DNA of 64,000 nt from Novosphingobium sp. 28-62-57 (GTDB taxonomy: Bacteria; Pseudomonadota; Alphaproteobacteria; Sphingomonadales; Sphingomonadaceae), in the NCBI GenBank assembly GCA_002256985.1, contig NCGO01000005.1:62001-126000 (forward strand). The letters run 5' to 3'. A program made the position numbers and the translations under genes. Below the pieces are notes generated by a model that saw only the letters and a program-made list of their open reading frames with translations, searched no databases and was not told where the DNA came from. Shown here piece by piece: positions 9,341 to 18,958 of the stretch (within the stretch, counting starts at the first letter, position 1; each line of letters opens with the position of its first letter).

Positions 9341-11545
9341 TCAGGCTTTATAGGGCAAGGACCGCACGCGCTTGCCGGTCAGGCTGCTGATGGCATTGGC
9401 CACGGCGGCGACTGCCGGGGGCAGGGCCGGTTCGCCAAGGCCGGTCGGTGGGAAATCGCTGCGCACCATCGAAATTTCGATGGGCGGCACCACATCGATC
9501 CGGGGCAGGGGATAGGCATCGAAGTTGGCCACTTGCACCTGCCCGCCTGCAATGGGCACCTGTAATCCGCCGATCACGTGGCTGATGCCTTCGATCATCG
9601 CGCCGCGCACCTGCTGCTCGGCATTGAGCGGGTTGATGATCGTGCTGCCAATATCGCCTGCGACCCACATCTTCGTAACCTTGATCGCATCGCCTTCCTG
9701 CGCGCAATCGGCTACCACGGCGAAATAGCCCAAGTGGCTGAAATAGAACCCGAAGCCGCGGCCCTTTGCCGGTGCATCCTGCCAGCTCGAAATCTTCATA
9801 GCCTCGCGGATGACCGAGGCCGCGCGACCTGTATGGAATGCGGGCGGCTGCCATATATCGGGCACGCCGGGGATTTTTGGCGGGGTGACAAGGCGGGATT
9901 CGCCCAGGACATCGAGCATGAACAGCGGCAGCGGCTTGCCCGCTGCACTCGCCACTTCATCCATGAAGGCCTGTGTGGCAAAGGCCAGCGCGTTTGATCC
10001 GGGCGCGCGCAGCCAGCCCAGCGGGATGTTGCTATCGAGCACGGTCATGCCCAGATCGGCATTGGGCACGAGGTTGGCGGGCACCAGATCGTTTGGCAGT
10101 TCCCCGCCGCGCCCCGGCGCGCCCTTGGCCCCGAAGGTGACGAGGTGCGTGCGGAACGCGGTCAACTTGCCATTGGCATCAAGCGCGGCGTCCAGTTTGT
10201 GGAAGCCGCCCGGGCGGAAGAAGTCCATGCGGAAATCTTCTTCACGCTCAAGGATCAGCTTCACCGGCACGCCCGGAATCTCACGCGCGATGGCCCCTGC
10301 AAAGATCATGAAATCGCTCTGCAGCCGTCGCCCGAAACCGCCACCGATGCGGGTGAGGTTCACCGTTACGGCATCGGCCGACATGCCAAAGGCCTTGGCG
10401 ACCAGATCCTTGCCCTCGTTCGGCATCTGGCTGGGGGCCCACAGTTCCAGCTTGCCGTCCTTGAATTGCGCAGTGCAGTTCTGTGGCTCCAGCGTGGCGT
10501 GGGACAGGAAGGGGTAGCTGTATTCGGCTGACAAGGTCTTGGCCGCCTTGGCCATGGCTGCAGCAACATCGCCCTCCTGGCGGATCGTGGCGGCAGGCTT
10601 TGTGGCGAAAGCGGCCTTGGCCGATGCGGCAAACGATGCGTTCGAATGCTGATCGCGCCCGCCATTGTCCCATTGCGCCACCAGCACCTTGCGCGCTTCG
10701 CTGGCGGTCCACCAGCTGTCGGCCACTACGGCCAGAGCATCGACCGGGGCATCATCATGGCCAAGCTGGCGCAGGACCACGACCTTGCGCACGCCGGGCA
10801 TGGCAAGAGCCTTGGCGGCATCGTGGCTTTTCAGCGTGGCGCCGCGCACCGGCGCTGTGAGCAAGGCGGCGTGGACCATGCCGGGCAGCACAGTATCAAC
10901 GCCGAACAGCGGTTTTCCGGCGACAATCGCGGGCGTATCGGGGCCGGGCACCGGCTTGCCGATGATCGTGAAAGTGGCCGGGTCTTTCAGCGTCAGCGTG
11001 GCGGCATCGGGCACCGCTTCCTTGGCCGCAGCGGCGGCCAGCGCGGCATAGGGTGCGCGGCGATTGGTTGCTGCGTGGATTACTTCGCCAGCCTTGGTGG
11101 TGACTTGCGCTGCAGGCACGCCCCACTGCTTGGCTGCTGCTGCCACGATCATCGCGCGCGCGGTGGCGCCTGCCTGCCGCATCGGCATCCAGTTCATCGG
11201 GGTGGACATCGATCCGCCCGCAAACTGTTCACCAAAGCGCGATTGATCGGCCACGGCTTGTTCGACCTTGACCGAGGCCCAGTCCACATCCAGTTCTTCG
11301 GCAATCAGCATCGGCAGCATGGCTTTGACGCCCTGGCCGATTTCCGGGTTCTTCGATGTGATCGAAACGGTGTTGTCTGCCGCAATGGCGACATAGGCAT
11401 TGATCCGGGCCGAGGCTGCGCCATTGGGCTTGGCACCTTGTGCAGCGGCGATCTGGATATCGAAAGCCAGCGTGCCGCCTGCGGCCAGCATGGCTTTGAG
11501 CACAAGGCGGCGGTCAGTGGCGAGCATGGACGTATCAGCGCGCAT
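9341..11545 (-). CDS. xanthine-dehydrogenase-family molybdopterin-binding subunit (IorB-like)
   Basis: A 734-residue molybdenum hydroxylase large subunit of the isoquinoline 1-oxidoreductase (IorB) / aldehyde dehydrogenase type, which hydroxylates N-heterocycles or oxidises aldehydes with water as oxygen source. An N-terminal Tat-like signal is seen ([19 protein letters not shown]), indicating periplasmic export. Family blocks include [21 protein letters not shown], a GGGFGRR cofactor loop near the middle, and the C-terminal GLGEPALPP motif with the catalytic Glu. The start at 11545 has an AGGAGG site and overlaps the small-subunit gene by 11 bases. No FAD subunit is present, as expected for Ior-type enzymes, which use cytochromes or membrane acceptors. 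Substrate unknown. Confidence 0.88.
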   Translation of the reverse strand: MRADTSMLATDRRLVLKAMLAAGGTLAFDIQIAAAQGAKPNGAASARINAYVAIAADNTVSITSKNPEIGQGVKAMLPMLIAEELDVDWASVKVEQAVADQSRFGEQFAGGSMSTPMNWMPMRQAGATARAMIVAAAAKQWGVPAAQVTTKAGEVIHAATNRRAPYAALAAAAAKEAVPDAATLTLKDPATFTIIGKPVPGPDTPAIVAGKPLFGVDTVLPGMVHAALLTAPVRGATLKSHDAAKALAMPGVRKVVVLRQLGHDDAPVDALAVVADSWWTASEARKVLVAQWDNGGRDQHSNASFAASAKAAFATKPAATIRQEGDVAAAMAKAAKTLSAEYSYPFLSHATLEPQNCTAQFKDGKLELWAPSQMPNEGKDLVAKAFGMSADAVTVNLTRIGGGFGRRLQSDFMIFAGAIAREIPGVPVKLILEREEDFRMDFFRPGGFHKLDAALDANGKLTAFRTHLVTFGAKGAPGRGGELPNDLVPANLVPNADLGMTVLDSNIPLGWLRAPGSNALAFATQAFMDEVASAAGKPLPLFMLDVLGESRLVTPPKIPGVPDIWQPPAFHTGRAASVIREAMKISSWQDAPAKGRGFGFYFSHLGYFAVVADCAQEGDAIKVTKMWVAGDIGSTIINPLNAEQQVRGAMIEGISHVIGGLQVPIAGGQVQVANFDAYPLPRIDVVPPIEISMVRSDFPPTGLGEPALPPAVAAVANAISSLTGKRVRSLPYKA

Positions 11546-12017
11546 TGGTGCCTCCTGCAATCTTCTGGCCAGCGGCTTGCTTTATCGCATCACGGATGCG
11601 GTGATAGGTGCCGCAGCGGCACAAGTTGCCCGCCATCGCGCTGTCAATATCGGCATCGCTGGGCGCAGGGTTGGTTTCGAGCAAGGCCACCGCGCTCATG
11701 ATCTGGCCGGCTTGGCAATATCCGCATTGCGGCACGTCAAGCGCGGTCCATGCTGCGCTCACCTTTTTGCCCACTTCGCTGGCACCCACGCCTTCGATCG
11801 TGGTGATGGCCGCGTCGCCCACCGAATTGATCGGCGTGATGCAAGACCGGATCGCCTGCCCGTCCAGATGCACGGTGCACGCCCCGCACAGCCCTGCGCC
11901 GCAGCCGAACTTGGGGCCAAGATAGCCCAGATCTTCGCGCAGCACCCACAGCAGCGGCTTTTCACCGGGCACATCGACTTTCCGCTGTGTTCCATTGACT
12001 TTGAGGATGGTCGGCAC
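11535..12017 (-). CDS. (2Fe-2S)-binding small subunit of molybdenum hydroxylase (IorA-like)
   Basis: A 160-residue electron-transfer subunit with both cluster motifs: a plant-ferredoxin type set ([15 protein letters not shown] followed by a Cys near residue 60) and the helical-domain set (CGYCQAGQ ... CRCGTY). It pairs with the large subunit that follows. A GTG start at 12017 preceded by AGGGAGAG is preferred; an upstream ATG at 12053 would add 12 residues lacking family similarity. First gene of a two-gene operon, divergent from the glutaryl-CoA dehydrogenase gene. Confidence 0.88.
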   Translation of the reverse strand: MPTILKVNGTQRKVDVPGEKPLLWVLREDLGYLGPKFGCGAGLCGACTVHLDGQAIRSCITPINSVGDAAITTIEGVGASEVGKKVSAAWTALDVPQCGYCQAGQIMSAVALLETNPAPSDADIDSAMAGNLCRCGTYHRIRDAIKQAAGQKIAGGTNAR

Positions 12018-12151
12018 TGCACTCTCCCTGCGGCGCAATTCATTGCATTTCATGCCCTAATCGCATGACAGGCCGCTGACAAATGCCTTTTCGCCGTGGT
12101 TGATGTGGCAGGTTTGCAGTGCCAAAGAGGGTGCAGAGGAGAGAATTGCAT

Positions 12152-13336
12152 ATGGCAGGCATGGTTCCGTTCGATTGGGAAGACGCGCTGGGGCTGGACA
12201 GCCTGCTCAGCGATGATGAGCGCATGATCCGCGATGCCGCGCGCGCCTTTGCGCAAGACCGGCTCGCCGGCCGCGTGATCGATGCCTTTGCCAATGAACA
12301 TACCGATCCCGAAATCTTCCGCGAAATGGGCGCGCAAGGGCTGCTGGGCGTGACCCTGCCCGAAGACTATGGCTGCACGGGCGCGAATTACGTGTCCTAT
12401 GGCCTCGTCGCGCGCGAGGTGGAGCGGGTGGATTCGGGCTATCGTTCGATGATGAGCGTGCAGTCCAGCCTCGTGATGTTCCCGATCTTTAAATACGGAT
12501 CAGAGGACCAGCGCCGCAAATATCTGCCCAAGCTCGCCACCGGCGAATGGATCGGCTGTTTCGGGCTGACTGAACCCGATGCAGGGTCCGATCCCGGCGG
12601 AATGCGCACGCACGCGCGCAAGGTTGATGGCGGCTATATCATCAACGGCGCCAAGACGTGGATTTCCAACGCCCCGATTGCCGATGTCTTCGTGGTCTGG
12701 GCCAAGAGCGATGCGCACGGCCAGGGCATTCGCGGCTTCGTGCTGGAAAAGGGCATGAAAGGCCTGTCCGCGCCCAAGATCGAGAACAAGGTTTCCCTGC
12801 GCGCCTCAATCACCGGCATGATCGTGATGGACGATGTGTTCGTGCCCGATGATGCGCTCCTGCCCAATGTGCAGGGGCTGAAAGGGCCGTTCGGCTGCCT
12901 CAACCGCGCGCGTTATGGCATTTCGTGGGGTGCGCTGGGCGCGGCGGAGTTCTGCTATGCCGCCGCGCGCCAGTATGGGCTGGACCGGCACCAGTTCGGG
13001 CGGCCACTGGCGGGCACACAGCTTTATCAGAAGAAGCTGGCCGATATGGTCACCGAAATCACGCTGGGCCTGCACGCATCGTTGCAGGTGGGCCGGTTGA
13101 TGGACGCCGGAAAGTTCGCGCCTGAGATGATCTCGATCGTCAAGCGCAACAATGTGGGCAAGGCGCTCGATATCGCGCGGATGGCGCGCGACATGCACGG
13201 CGGCAACGGCATTTCAGGGGAATATCAGGTGATCCGCCACATGGTGAACCTCGAAACGGTCAACACCTATGAAGGCACCCACGATGTCCACGCGCTGATC
13301 CTGGGCCGCGCGATTACGGGTATTGCCGCCTTTTGA
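12152..13336 (+). CDS. gcdH: glutaryl-CoA dehydrogenase
   Basis: A 394-residue acyl-CoA dehydrogenase that oxidatively decarboxylates glutaryl-CoA to crotonyl-CoA in lysine, tryptophan and aromatic catabolism. The sequence follows the GcdH subgroup throughout: FDWEDALGL start, [33 protein letters not shown], and the C-terminal [19 protein letters not shown] with the catalytic Glu in YEG. Start at 12152 with a GAGGAGAG ribosome site. It stands alone with a hairpin doublet (R2) downstream as a likely terminator. It may not belong to the steroid genes, though glutarate-type intermediates are possible. Confidence 0.93.
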   Translation: MAGMVPFDWEDALGLDSLLSDDERMIRDAARAFAQDRLAGRVIDAFANEHTDPEIFREMGAQGLLGVTLPEDYGCTGANYVSYGLVAREVERVDSGYRSMMSVQSSLVMFPIFKYGSEDQRRKYLPKLATGEWIGCFGLTEPDAGSDPGGMRTHARKVDGGYIINGAKTWISNAPIADVFVVWAKSDAHGQGIRGFVLEKGMKGLSAPKIENKVSLRASITGMIVMDDVFVPDDALLPNVQGLKGPFGCLNRARYGISWGALGAAEFCYAAARQYGLDRHQFGRPLAGTQLYQKKLADMVTEITLGLHASLQVGRLMDAGKFAPEMISIVKRNNVGKALDIARMARDMHGGNGISGEYQVIRHMVNLETVNTYEGTHDVHALILGRAITGIAAF

Positions 13337-13363
13337 GGGATCACGATTCCGCTTCAAAAGTTT

Positions 13364-13454
13364 CGTCACCCCGGACTTGATCCGGGGTCCATTTCTCGAC
13401 CAGAAACGCTGGTCTGATGTGCGAAATGGATCCTGAAACAAGTTCAGGATGACG
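13364..13454. repeat. composite hairpin doublet R2
   Basis: Begins CGTCACCCCGG and ends CAGGATGACG. The first hairpin is CCCCGGA/TCCGGGG around CTTGA; the second is TCCTGAA/TTCAGGA around ACAAG. It lies between the convergent gcdH and TonB-receptor genes and could terminate both. Confidence 0.75.
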
Positions 13455-13474
13455 AACATTCGGAAGCCTTCACA

Positions 13475-15934
13475 TCAGAACGAGAAGCCCACTTCCACAC
13501 CATAAGTGCGGCCACGTTCATAAGTGCCCGTGAACAGCAGCACCGGCGCGCCGAAGCTGATGAAGCGTTCGTTCAGCAGGTTGTCCCCGAAGGCAGAGAT
13601 CGCCACGCGCGTTCCGCCGACCGGAATGTCAGCCAGCCCCAACCGGCCATTGACAAGCCAGAAGGCGGGCTGGCGGTTACGGTCTTCCAGCACTTCCTGC
13701 CCGGCCAGATTCCGCAGCGGGGTGGAGGTGAGGAAATAGGAGCTGCGATAGCGCGCTTCGAGCAGGCCGGTCACATGCCCACCGTTGCTGGTCAGATCGG
13801 GCGAGGTGTAAGTCGCCGCTGCACGTCCTGTCCAGTTCGAGAAGTAGGTGGGCCGCGCAAAGGCCGCCACTTCCTGCCCGTTCAGGACGAAGGTGTCGTA
13901 ATCGAAGTTGGTGTAGGAAATGCTGCCTGAAAGGTTCAGGCCGCGCACCGGCACCACATCGAGTTCGGCTTCGAAGCCCTTGATTTTGGCCTTGCCCGCA
14001 TTGTCGAAGAACTGCCGCCCGTTGATGAAGTTCTGGGTCTGCAAGTCGTTGTAATCGTTGTAGTATGCCGCGATGTTCAGACGCACCCGGTTGTCGAGGA
14101 ACTGGGTCTTGGCACCCACTTCATAGCTGGTCATGTTTTCCGGGCGATAGGGAATACCGCTCAGGATGCCGCCCGAAACATAGCCCGTGGCGACTTTGGC
14201 AAAGAGCATCGTCTGTTCGGCGGGGCGCCAGGTGGCGATGCCGGTGTAGGTCAGCTTCTTGTAGGTCTGCTTGTACTTGCCAATGCCCAGCGATCCGCCC
14301 TGCGCGCCGGAGATCGCCGTGATGTCCAATTCACGATCATCGATCGTGCCACGCAGGCCGCCGGTGATGTCAAAATTGTCGGACAGGTGCCAGGTCAACT
14401 GGGCATAGCCTGCCATCGAATCGTTGACGCCCACGGTGCGGGTGATGCCGCTGCCAAAGATCGCATCGAATGGGCTGGGAACGATCGTGGCATTGGGTGT
14501 GGGCGACAGGATGCCCAGCACTTCGGTGCCCGGTGACCGTTCGTGGAAGTAGAACAGGCCTGCGGTCAGATCGAAGTTGTCGTTGGTAAGCTGGAACTGC
14601 AACTCCTGGCTGAACTGTTCCTGATTGGTGGCGCGGGCCGAAAGCAGCGGGAAGAAGTAGTCATTGGGGCCGGGCAGGTTGGCCGGGTTGAACAGGCCTC
14701 CTTGCACCTGCTGCGGCGTCAGGCCTGGAGTCAGCAGCACGCCCAGTTGCTGCAGCGTAAAGCGCATGCCGCCGGCTGAGCCGAGATCGAAGATGGTCGG
14801 GTCTTGCCGGAACTTGCGATAGGCGCTGATCGACTTGACCGTGAAGTTGTCACTGGCTTCAAGCGTGAGCGTCAGGCTGTGGCCTTGCGTCACGATATGC
14901 TCTTCGCTGGTGGCCGCTGCGACCGAGGAGAGCGGTCCGTTCAGCCCTTCGTTGGTGGTGCCACCAAAGAATGATTGCAAAGCCACGATGGGGGCGAGCA
15001 ACTGGCCCGAGGCATCGGGGATCACGCCAAGGCTTTGCATAGCGCGGGCCGATGATCGCGTGTCGGTATAGTCGAAGCGGTAATCCATGGTCAGCGCGCC
15101 AAATTCACCGCGCACGGCCACCTGGCCGCCATCGACATTGCGATAGCCCAGCTTGTTGACAAAGCGCTGCGTGCCGAATTCCGGCGCGCGCAGGGCAATG
15201 TTGAGGCCTTTGCCGCCCATGGTGTTGGTCACATCGCCATCGATCTGATCGTGCAGATAGGACAGGCGGATCGAGAACGGGCCGATCTGCGGCAGATCGA
15301 GCGAAACCTTGCCCCGCCAGGCGTTGTAATTGCCATAGGAGCCGGTCGCCTTCACGCCCCATTCGCCCTTGGGCGCGGCAGTGACGATGCTGATTGCGCC
15401 CGATGTGGCATTGCGGCCAAACAGCGTACCCTGCGGCCCGCGCAGCACTTCAACGCGCTGAATGTCGGAGAAATCGAGCAATGAGCCGACCGCGCGACCG
15501 ATATAGACGCCATCGACATACATGCCGACCTTGGGATCGACCGAGTTGCTCGATGTGCCCGAAGCCACGCCGCGGATGATGATCGTGGGGTTGGACTGCT
15601 GGCCTTGGGTATTGAACTGCAAGCTGGGGGCAAGGCCCGCCAGATTGCGCACGCTGGTAACGCGCAGGGCGGCCAGCTGCTCAGACCCGATGGCTGTCAC
15701 GGCCACAGGCACTTTCTGCAGGCTTTCCTCGCGGCGTTGCGCGGTGACGATGATTTCCTGAATGGACGATTGTGCCGCGCCGGTTGAGGCTTGCGGTTCA
15801 GTTGCACTCTGATCGTCAGGGGCCTGTTCTTCGGCGTGGGCAGTGCCTGCCAGCGCACCAGTCAGGGCAAATGCCCCAGCCGCCAGAATTGTGCCGCGCA
15901 GAAGCCCTTTGCGGAAATGCCGTGCTTTCATCAT
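13475..15934 (-). CDS. TonB-dependent outer-membrane receptor
   Basis: An 819-residue receptor: signal peptide (LLRGTILAAGAFALTGALAGTAHA), TonB box EIIVTAQRREESLQKVPVAV, plug domain with RGVASGTSSNSVDPKVGMYVDGVYIGR and VEVLRGPQGTLFGRNATSGAI, then a 22-strand-type barrel ending in GVEVGFSF with the terminal Phe. Sphingomonads use such receptors for large hydrophobic substrates, and the position next to steroid genes makes steroid or bile-salt uptake a reasonable guess. A GGGAGAGAG ribosome site precedes the start; a second ATG follows immediately. Confidence 0.93.
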   Translation of the reverse strand: MMKARHFRKGLLRGTILAAGAFALTGALAGTAHAEEQAPDDQSATEPQASTGAAQSSIQEIIVTAQRREESLQKVPVAVTAIGSEQLAALRVTSVRNLAGLAPSLQFNTQGQQSNPTIIIRGVASGTSSNSVDPKVGMYVDGVYIGRAVGSLLDFSDIQRVEVLRGPQGTLFGRNATSGAISIVTAAPKGEWGVKATGSYGNYNAWRGKVSLDLPQIGPFSIRLSYLHDQIDGDVTNTMGGKGLNIALRAPEFGTQRFVNKLGYRNVDGGQVAVRGEFGALTMDYRFDYTDTRSSARAMQSLGVIPDASGQLLAPIVALQSFFGGTTNEGLNGPLSSVAAATSEEHIVTQGHSLTLTLEASDNFTVKSISAYRKFRQDPTIFDLGSAGGMRFTLQQLGVLLTPGLTPQQVQGGLFNPANLPGPNDYFFPLLSARATNQEQFSQELQFQLTNDNFDLTAGLFYFHERSPGTEVLGILSPTPNATIVPSPFDAIFGSGITRTVGVNDSMAGYAQLTWHLSDNFDITGGLRGTIDDRELDITAISGAQGGSLGIGKYKQTYKKLTYTGIATWRPAEQTMLFAKVATGYVSGGILSGIPYRPENMTSYEVGAKTQFLDNRVRLNIAAYYNDYNDLQTQNFINGRQFFDNAGKAKIKGFEAELDVVPVRGLNLSGSISYTNFDYDTFVLNGQEVAAFARPTYFSNWTGRAAATYTSPDLTSNGGHVTGLLEARYRSSYFLTSTPLRNLAGQEVLEDRNRQPAFWLVNGRLGLADIPVGGTRVAISAFGDNLLNERFISFGAPVLLFTGTYERGRTYGVEVGFSF

Positions 15935-16000
15935 CTCTCTCCCTCCGTTGTCGTTTTAATCCTCTTCGGCTGCCCGGCGTTGCCCGCCGTGACGCCATTT

Positions 16001-16032
16001 GGGCGGCAAAACGCACACGCGCTTTGCCGCCC
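16001..16032 (-). terminator. hairpin GGGCGGCAAA/TTTGCCGCCC after the Coq4-like gene
   Basis: A perfect 10-bp stem with a 12-base loop, just downstream of the minus-strand Coq4-like gene and upstream of the TonB receptor gene. A transcription terminator is likely, although there is no long T tract. Confidence 0.55.
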
Positions 16033-16073
16033 GGTAGTTCAGTCAGGTGGTTGTGCGGAGACCGCGTATTCTG

Positions 16074-16952
16074 TCACTCGGCAGCTTCCATCAGCGGTTC
16101 GCCATAGTGCGGGTCATCCTCGTTGCAGAGGCGATTGGTCAGATCCCAGCGGTTGTCGATCACCGGGGTGATGTTCAATTCGCGGCGGATATCTTCGATC
16201 TGCACATCGATATACTCGCGCCAATCGACCAGCATCAGCGGATACTTCCAATTGCGCCCCTGCTGCGCGCCCAGGAATTCCGCCTCAAGGTTGACGACCA
16301 TGGCTTCGGGATAGAACAGGCCGTCCTTCATCACCGTCTTGGCTTTCAGATAAAAAGCGATGCGGCTGAAGAAGTTGCTGAGTTCCGGGTGGAAGTACAG
16401 CGATTTGGCATGCATGTTGGCCGAAAGCAGCGCCACTTCGCCGCCATGGTTGGGGCCAAAGCCGGACACCATGTGTTCGATATCGTGCGAAAGCGCGGTC
16501 TGGCGCAGGTAATAGGTGAAATCATTCACCACCTGGATTTCCTGGAAGAACAGATCGAGCTGATAGCCCGAGTTCTTCATGAAATTGTAGATCGCCGCGC
16601 CCAGTGTGCCCGGCGCGCAATGTTCGGTTTCTGCCAGCGTGAAGTTCGAAAGGCTGCGGCGGTCGAGCCAGCGCTTGAACAGCGGCAGGCGGGCCTTTTC
16701 CATTTCGAACAGCTCGATGATCCGGGGCATGTCTTCCAGATCATGCAGTGCCTGCGCCACTTCGGGGATATAGGCGGTGTTCGGCAGATCCGGCCCATTG
16801 CGGCGCAGCATTTCCTGCGCGATCAGCGTGCGCAAGCCCGCATGGTTGAGGTACTTGGAAGAGCTGACGAGCACCGAACTTTCGGTTTCGATCTTGCGGA
16901 TTGCGCCGTTGAAATAGGCGCGGTCGGCTTCACCGATCTTGGCTTCGCTCAT
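16074..16952 (-). CDS. Coq4-like protein
   Basis: A 292-residue protein carrying the exact Coq4 signature HDxxHx11E: HDIEH at residues 156-160, then Glu172 after eleven residues. Coq4 binds a divalent metal there and takes part in ubiquinone synthesis, where it has been linked to C1 decarboxylation/hydroxylation of the ring precursor. The surrounding helices (LYFHPELSNFFSRIAFYLKAKTVM) fit the fold. The gene sits among steroid-related genes, with an amidohydrolase upstream in the same direction and no other ubiquinone genes nearby. A catabolic role on a ring substrate is therefore possible but unproven. Confidence 0.75.
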   Translation of the reverse strand: MSEAKIGEADRAYFNGAIRKIETESSVLVSSSKYLNHAGLRTLIAQEMLRRNGPDLPNTAYIPEVAQALHDLEDMPRIIELFEMEKARLPLFKRWLDRRSLSNFTLAETEHCAPGTLGAAIYNFMKNSGYQLDLFFQEIQVVNDFTYYLRQTALSHDIEHMVSGFGPNHGGEVALLSANMHAKSLYFHPELSNFFSRIAFYLKAKTVMKDGLFYPEAMVVNLEAEFLGAQQGRNWKYPLMLVDWREYIDVQIEDIRRELNITPVIDNRWDLTNRLCNEDDPHYGEPLMEAAE

Positions 16953-17000
16953 GGCTTGGCATCCTTATCCTGAATGTCTGGCTTCTTCTTAAAGCGGGAT

Positions 17001-17054
17001 GGGGGCGTCCGGAGGGATGGACGCCCCCTCGGGGAAGCTGGTCAGGGCTTCCCC
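17001..17054 (-). terminator. two tandem hairpins after the first amidohydrolase gene
   Basis: GGGGGCGTCC/GGACGCCCCC (17001-17010 with 17019-17028) followed by GGGGAAGC/GCTTCCCC (17031-17038 with 17047-17054). They lie between the amidohydrolase and Coq4-like genes, both on the minus strand, so they may end or attenuate the upstream transcript. Confidence 0.55.
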
Positions 17055-17073
17055 AATTCCGGAGTGTTGCTGC

Positions 17074-18816
17074 TTACTCGGCGGCCTCGGCCAGCACCGC
17101 GACATCGTTGGCGGGCGAGAGGAATTCGCCCGGCATCGCGCCGGTGAAGGCCCCGTTTTCAAAGGTCGGAATGCCGTTCACCAAGGTCAGACGGGTGGGC
17201 ATGGCGGCGCGGGTAAAGCGCCAAGTCTTGCCGCCCTTGCCATCGGGCACGTCGTGGGCCTTCACCATCTCGCGGCGCTGGATTTCGTCCATGTTGAACA
17301 CGGCGATATCGGCGCGCTTGCCCACGGCGATCACGCCGCGATCGTTCAGGTTGAAGTGGCCTGCCAGCTTGCCGGTCATCACATGGATGGCCTCTTCCAG
17401 CGACAGCTTCTTTTCTTCGCGCACATATTGCGTCAGCAGGAGCGCGTTTTCACCGCCACCGCACAGCATCTGAAGGTGGGCCCCTGCGTCCGAAATGTTG
17501 CCCACAGTGCGCGGGTCTTTCATCAGCTCCAGCGTCAGCGCCTCATCCTTGGGGAACGGGGCCATGTGGACGGTCGAAAGCGTGCCGTTCTTGATGATCC
17601 AGTCGGCCATCGCATCGGAACGGTGCAGACCCACGCTGTCGGCATAGTCCTTGAGCGTGATGCCAACCGGGCCGACGCCGTTTTCGCTGTCGAGCAGGAA
17701 CAGTTCCTGCGGGTTCTTCAGCGGGGAGTGATCCCAAGCCTGCGTGTCCCAGCTTTCGCGGGCACGGGCGCGCCAATCGGGATCGGCCAGCATCGCGGCC
17801 TTCTTGTGATGATCATCTTCCAGAACGACTTCGTGCCAGACGTAGTCGTTGGACTGCGCAAAGATCAGCGACTTGACGAGGCTGAGCGTCGAGGTGGGCG
17901 AAACGTGGGCATAGCCCGGCCACACATCAACCCCGGCTTCGCGCATCTTGCGCACCGATTCCTGCATCGCGGGCAGGATGCCCTTCTGGAATTCCAGCGT
18001 GGGGATCGCGCCTGCAATCTGCACCTTGATCTTGCGGCCGCCCAGCAGCTTCGACAGGCGCTCCAGATTGGCCGGGCCGGTCATGCGCATGAAGGTATCG
18101 ACGATCACCTGATAGCAGCAGCCGGGATAGCGTGCCATCACATCGAACAGCGCTTCGAACTCGGCATCGCAGGCCTTGAGCGAAGGTACGGCGCGGTTCT
18201 GGCCATCATGGTCATGCATGTTGTCCGACATGCCCAGCGCGCCTGCGGCCAGTGCATCGTCAAGCAGATCGGCCATCTTGGCGATTTCTTCGGGCGTTGC
18301 TTCACGCTCCCACGCTTCCACGCCCATCGCGGCAAGGCGGATGGCGATGTGGCCCACGTAAGCGGCGTAGTTCAGCGGCACCTTGACGTTGCGCTCCACC
18401 GAGGCGCGATATTCGCTCCAGGTGTTCCAGTCCCACGGCAGGTTGTCCATGAAGGGGCCTGCCGGAATGTCTTCGAAGAAGCTGAAAATGTTGATCATTT
18501 CGCGCTGCGCCGGCATGTACTTGTGCAGCGGCGCGGGCGAAAAGCCGCAGTTGCCCATGATCATCGTGGTTGCGCCATAACCGGGCAGCGGATCGAGATC
18601 GGCCTGCCACCACATGGTGCCATCATAATGCGTGTGGCTTTCAATGAAGCCCGGCGTCACCTGACAGCCGCTGGCATCGAAAATCCGCTCGCCCGCAGGA
18701 GCCAGATTGGCGCCCACTTCGGCGATCAGGCCGCCCTTGATACGCACGTCAGCCGCAAAGGCAGGCGCGCCCGTTCCGTCCACGACTGTGCCGTTCTTGA
18801 TGAGAATGTCTGACAT
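17074..18816 (-). CDS. D-aminoacylase-type amidohydrolase (first copy)
   Basis: A 580-residue metal-dependent hydrolase of the N-acyl-D-amino-acid deacylase branch. Typical features: N-terminal beta domain NGTVVDGTGAPAFAADV, first metal motif HTHYDG (about residue 61), the cysteine ligand in MGNCGFS, a DAGAH motif near residue 440, and a C-terminal GKRADIAVF block. The enzymes hydrolyse amide bonds or cyclic ureas in the cytoplasm; no leader peptide is seen. The MHDHDGQ segment replaces the more usual NxHR segment of true D-aminoacylases, so the substrate is probably different. Amide cleavage of conjugated bile salts is one possibility, purely from context. Divergent from the XRE-like regulator. 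Confidence 0.78.
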   Translation of the reverse strand: MSDILIKNGTVVDGTGAPAFAADVRIKGGLIAEVGANLAPAGERIFDASGCQVTPGFIESHTHYDGTMWWQADLDPLPGYGATTMIMGNCGFSPAPLHKYMPAQREMINIFSFFEDIPAGPFMDNLPWDWNTWSEYRASVERNVKVPLNYAAYVGHIAIRLAAMGVEAWEREATPEEIAKMADLLDDALAAGALGMSDNMHDHDGQNRAVPSLKACDAEFEALFDVMARYPGCCYQVIVDTFMRMTGPANLERLSKLLGGRKIKVQIAGAIPTLEFQKGILPAMQESVRKMREAGVDVWPGYAHVSPTSTLSLVKSLIFAQSNDYVWHEVVLEDDHHKKAAMLADPDWRARARESWDTQAWDHSPLKNPQELFLLDSENGVGPVGITLKDYADSVGLHRSDAMADWIIKNGTLSTVHMAPFPKDEALTLELMKDPRTVGNISDAGAHLQMLCGGGENALLLTQYVREEKKLSLEEAIHVMTGKLAGHFNLNDRGVIAVGKRADIAVFNMDEIQRREMVKAHDVPDGKGGKTWRFTRAAMPTRLTLVNGIPTFENGAFTGAMPGEFLSPANDVAVLAEAAE

Positions 18817-18852
18817 GGTTTTCTCCCAAACTTCCTAACCATCCAGCCGGTG

Positions 18853-18899
18853 ATGCTGCAGATTGTGCAGGCGGCCAGTGGTCGGGTTGACTGCAGCAT
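18853..18899. promoter_or_regulatory. spaced inverted repeat ATGCTGCAG ... CTGCAGCAT in a divergent promoter region
   Basis: Nine-base arms at 18853-18861 and 18891-18899 are exact reverse complements with a 29-base spacer, placed between the amidohydrolase and XRE-like regulator genes. A paired operator site is plausible. Confidence 0.35.
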
Positions 18900-18958
18900 A
18901 TGCCTAAGGGTGATTCTGTCTAAGCAATCGCTTGCCAAACAGATCGTTTCGTTATCTG

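Noticed and set aside
13475..15934. Assigning a named substrate (bile acid or estradiol) to the TonB receptors
   Set aside because: Receptor sequence alone does not give the ligand; only proximity supports it.
16074..16952. Calling the Coq4-like gene coq4 with a firm ubiquinone role
   Set aside because: The motif is exact, but context is catabolic and other ubiquinone genes are missing, so no symbol was assigned.
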